Shown piece after piece: positions 62,408 through 64,000 of a DNA stretch of 64,000 nucleotides. The notes beneath the pieces are model-generated. The model did not search any database. It saw only the letters and a list, made by a program, of their open reading frames with translations, and had not been told where the DNA came from. Each line of letters starts with the position of its first letter. Positions within the stretch are counted from its first letter, which is position 1. The stretch is from Pedobacter montanisoli (lineage in GTDB: Bacteria > Bacteroidota > Bacteroidia > Sphingobacteriales > Sphingobacteriaceae), in contig NZ_JALGBH010000002.1 in assembly GCF_022809115.1 (NCBI RefSeq), positions 620,001 through 684,000 on the forward strand, written 5' to 3'. A program made the position numbers and the translations under genes.

Positions 62408-64000
62408 ATGTCCAACAAATACCTTTGTGGAAATTCTTTAAAAAAAAATGCGACCGAACGTTTGTTTAAAGTTTCGGTAATCATTCTTCTGTATTTATTG
62501 TTTTGTTGTTCAGCTTCAGCTCAGATCTGTGGTACATCAGGTATCGATGGACCTAGTACCAATGCAAATCCGGTTAATACTTATTATCCTATTCCCTTGA
62601 ATAAGGATGTAACTTTGAGCATAGGTTCAACCTTTATCTTTTTGGATCCTGTACCTCTTGATGATCCAAACTATGGAAATAGTTATGGTAAAATAGGCAT
62701 CAGAGCGGGTGATCTGATTTTAATTATCCAAATGCAAGATGCGATTATAAATTTTGAAAATAATAATTTATATGGCGCTAGTAATAATAAATCCGGTCCT
62801 GACAATTTAGGTGGAACTGGTTATACGGGTTTGGGCTTTTCTGGGAAATACGAATATGTGATCGCCACCAATAATCTTCCATTAACCGGGGGAACATTGA
62901 CATTTAAAGGTGCTAATAATGGAGGGACAATAAATGAATATAATAATTCTGCAGCGACAAGTAACAGAGGACAAAGGCGCTTTCAGATTGTAAGAGTTCC
63001 ACAATATTCTAATTTAGTATTAACATCAAATGTTACTACGCCACCTTATAATGGTAGAGCAGGAGGGGTAATTGCTTTTGATGTAGCAGGGACGATGTCA
63101 TTTGGAGGTTATAAAATAGATGCTAGTGAAAGAGGATTTAGAGGAGGCTATGCACCAAAATTAGTTGGCATTGGCGAAAACTTAAGAGATGTTTATGTAG
63201 GGCCATCAAGTATTAATACCTCTGTAGGTAAAGGTGAGGGAATTGCGGGGACCCCACGTTTTATGTACGATGGCTTTAATCAGGTAGATAATGGATCTGA
63301 TGGTTTGCCTGGAGGTTCATCAGGCAAAGGAGCACCAGCAAATGCAGGTGGTGGGGGTAATAACCATAATGCAGGTGGCGGCGGTGGAGCTAATGGTGGA
63401 GATGGCGGAGTAGGTGGAGATGGATGGGCTGGTGCTGGTGGTGCTAACCCAACTCCAAATGGTGGCCGACCAGGAACTAAGGTACCCATAGATATTACAA
63501 GATTAATTATGGGCGGTGGTGGCGGCGGCGGTAATGCCAACGATGCACTAAGTGGGGTCATAGGGGGAGTTGGTGGTGGAATAGTATTGATAAATGTTGA
63601 GCGTATTCTTGGTAATGGTACCATTTTGGCAAACGGAGGAAATGGAAAGAGAGGTGCTCTTGGTAATTCTCCAGATGGTGCCGGAGGGGGAGGTGCCGGA
63701 GGAACTATTTTTGTAAGATCCTTAGCAAATAGTGCTGGTGCAACGTTAACTTTAGAGGCCAACGGAGGCATGGGTGGAAACACAGCCAATGATAAAGGTA
63801 ATGAACATGGGCCGGGTGGTGGTGCTGGTGGGGGGATGATTTACCATAATGTGCCAGGAGCAGTAGTATTTACTAAAGTTGATTTCGGAAAATCCGGTAA
63901 AGCAGACGATGGAAAAGGTATTCCTCATGGAGCAGCCGATGGAAAAGCAGGTTCAGTATATGGTTTTTCAAATGCTGAACTACCTAATCATTTAAAAGGA
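62408..64000 (+). CDS. Large glycine-rich secreted protein (partial, N-terminal 531 codons)
   Basis: A reading frame open from the ATG at 62408 to the window edge, 531 codons, without a stop. The N-terminus has a hydrophobic stretch (KVSVIILLYLLFCC, then SASAQICGTSG), an AQ-type signal cleavage. The first 220 residues are ordinary (DVTLSIGSTFIFLDPVPLDD; GDLILIIQMQDA); from about residue 295 the sequence becomes Gly/Asn/Ala-rich, with runs such as GGGGGAN and MGGGGGGG and repeated G-G-x-G blocks. Such proteins are usually cell-surface adhesins or matrix proteins ending in a type IX sorting or gliding-type domain, which would lie outside the window. No catalytic motif is seen. Confidence 0.8.
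   Translation, partial: MSNKYLCGNSLKKNATERLFKVSVIILLYLLFCCSASAQICGTSGIDGPSTNANPVNTYYPIPLNKDVTLSIGSTFIFLDPVPLDDPNYGNSYGKIGIRAGDLILIIQMQDAIINFENNNLYGASNNKSGPDNLGGTGYTGLGFSGKYEYVIATNNLPLTGGTLTFKGANNGGTINEYNNSAATSNRGQRRFQIVRVPQYSNLVLTSNVTTPPYNGRAGGVIAFDVAGTMSFGGYKIDASERGFRGGYAPKLVGIGENLRDVYVGPSSINTSVGKGEGIAGTPRFMYDGFNQVDNGSDGLPGGSSGKGAPANAGGGGNNHNAGGGGGANGGDGGVGGDGWAGAGGANPTPNGGRPGTKVPIDITRLIMGGGGGGGNANDALSGVIGGVGGGIVLINVERILGNGTILANGGNGKRGALGNSPDGAGGGGAGGTIFVRSLANSAGATLTLEANGGMGGNTANDKGNEHGPGGGAGGGMIYHNVPGAVVFTKVDFGKSGKADDGKGIPHGAADGKAGSVYGFSNAELPNHLKG

Noticed and set aside
63280-63789. A long minus-strand Pro/Ala-rich reading frame.
   Set aside because: It is the antisense of the Gly-rich coding run of the plus-strand gene; GGN codons read as CCN. 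It has no start context or neighbouring genes of its own.

Overview
The window is AT-rich chromosomal DNA of a Bacteroidetes bacterium, most likely Sphingobacteriaceae and Pedobacter-like. The signs are a SusC/SusD pair, an ECF sigma/FecR pair, type B L31, a LytTR two-component system with a beta-propeller sensor, DUF3857 transglutaminase-like proteins, many lipoproteins with Cys-Lys-(Lys/Arg/Asp) N-termini, and promoter-like TAnnTTTG elements. I see no insertion sequence, prophage, CRISPR array, rRNA or tRNA gene. Genes are closely packed and intergenic hairpins mark most transcription-unit ends.

Region by region. 1-6145, all minus strand: the 5' part of a polyprenol-phosphate-type glycosyltransferase, two tandem POT peptide transporters, a secreted protein of unknown function and a thiolase. 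6432-11908, plus strand: L31, then a tight housekeeping run of a GlmU-like nucleotidyltransferase, tpiA, prmA, an Mpl-like ligase and a small XRE regulator, followed by a DJ-1/PfpI protein. 12025-20111, minus strand: a GNAT-like protein, a very acidic small protein, an orphan ABC ATPase, a histidine kinase/LytTR regulator pair, a secreted protein and mqnC. 20259-22764: an active/inactive M16 peptidase pair. 22822-28798, minus strand: two coupled DUF3857 transglutaminase-like proteins and a phosphoesterase/PQQ-propeller fusion. 29027-31051: guaB and a Cys-paired duplicated secreted protein.

31211-37867 is the least conventional part. A secreted protein built of about nine 16-residue 'GxQFAGFxN' repeats is followed by a six-fold SGSG lipoprotein, a fatty-acid-hydroxylase fused to a periplasmic domain, an ECF sigma factor, a FecR anti-sigma factor, and an STN-domain protein that carries a paralogous repeat array and the same C-terminal domain instead of a TonB-dependent barrel. 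I infer a FecIR-type cell-surface signalling system whose outer partner is not a TonB receptor.

38072-44102: an OPT transporter, gmhB, and the thrS-infC-rpmI-rplT translation operon with a non-ATG infC start. 44312-61612 looks like one functional island for glycerol and glycerophosphodiester use: glpD-glpK-glpF on the minus strand, a divergent DeoR/GlpR-type regulator, then SusC, SusD, a DUF5689 lipoprotein, a phospholipase D-like lipoprotein, a Tat-exported metallophosphoesterase, a glycerophosphodiesterase lipoprotein, a GlpT transporter and an SGNH hydrolase. The gene order suggests capture and cleavage of phospholipid-derived material at the surface, import of glycerol-3-phosphate, and its oxidation. 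The window ends with a DUF4890-like small secreted protein and the N-terminal 531 codons of a large glycine-rich secreted protein that runs off the edge.
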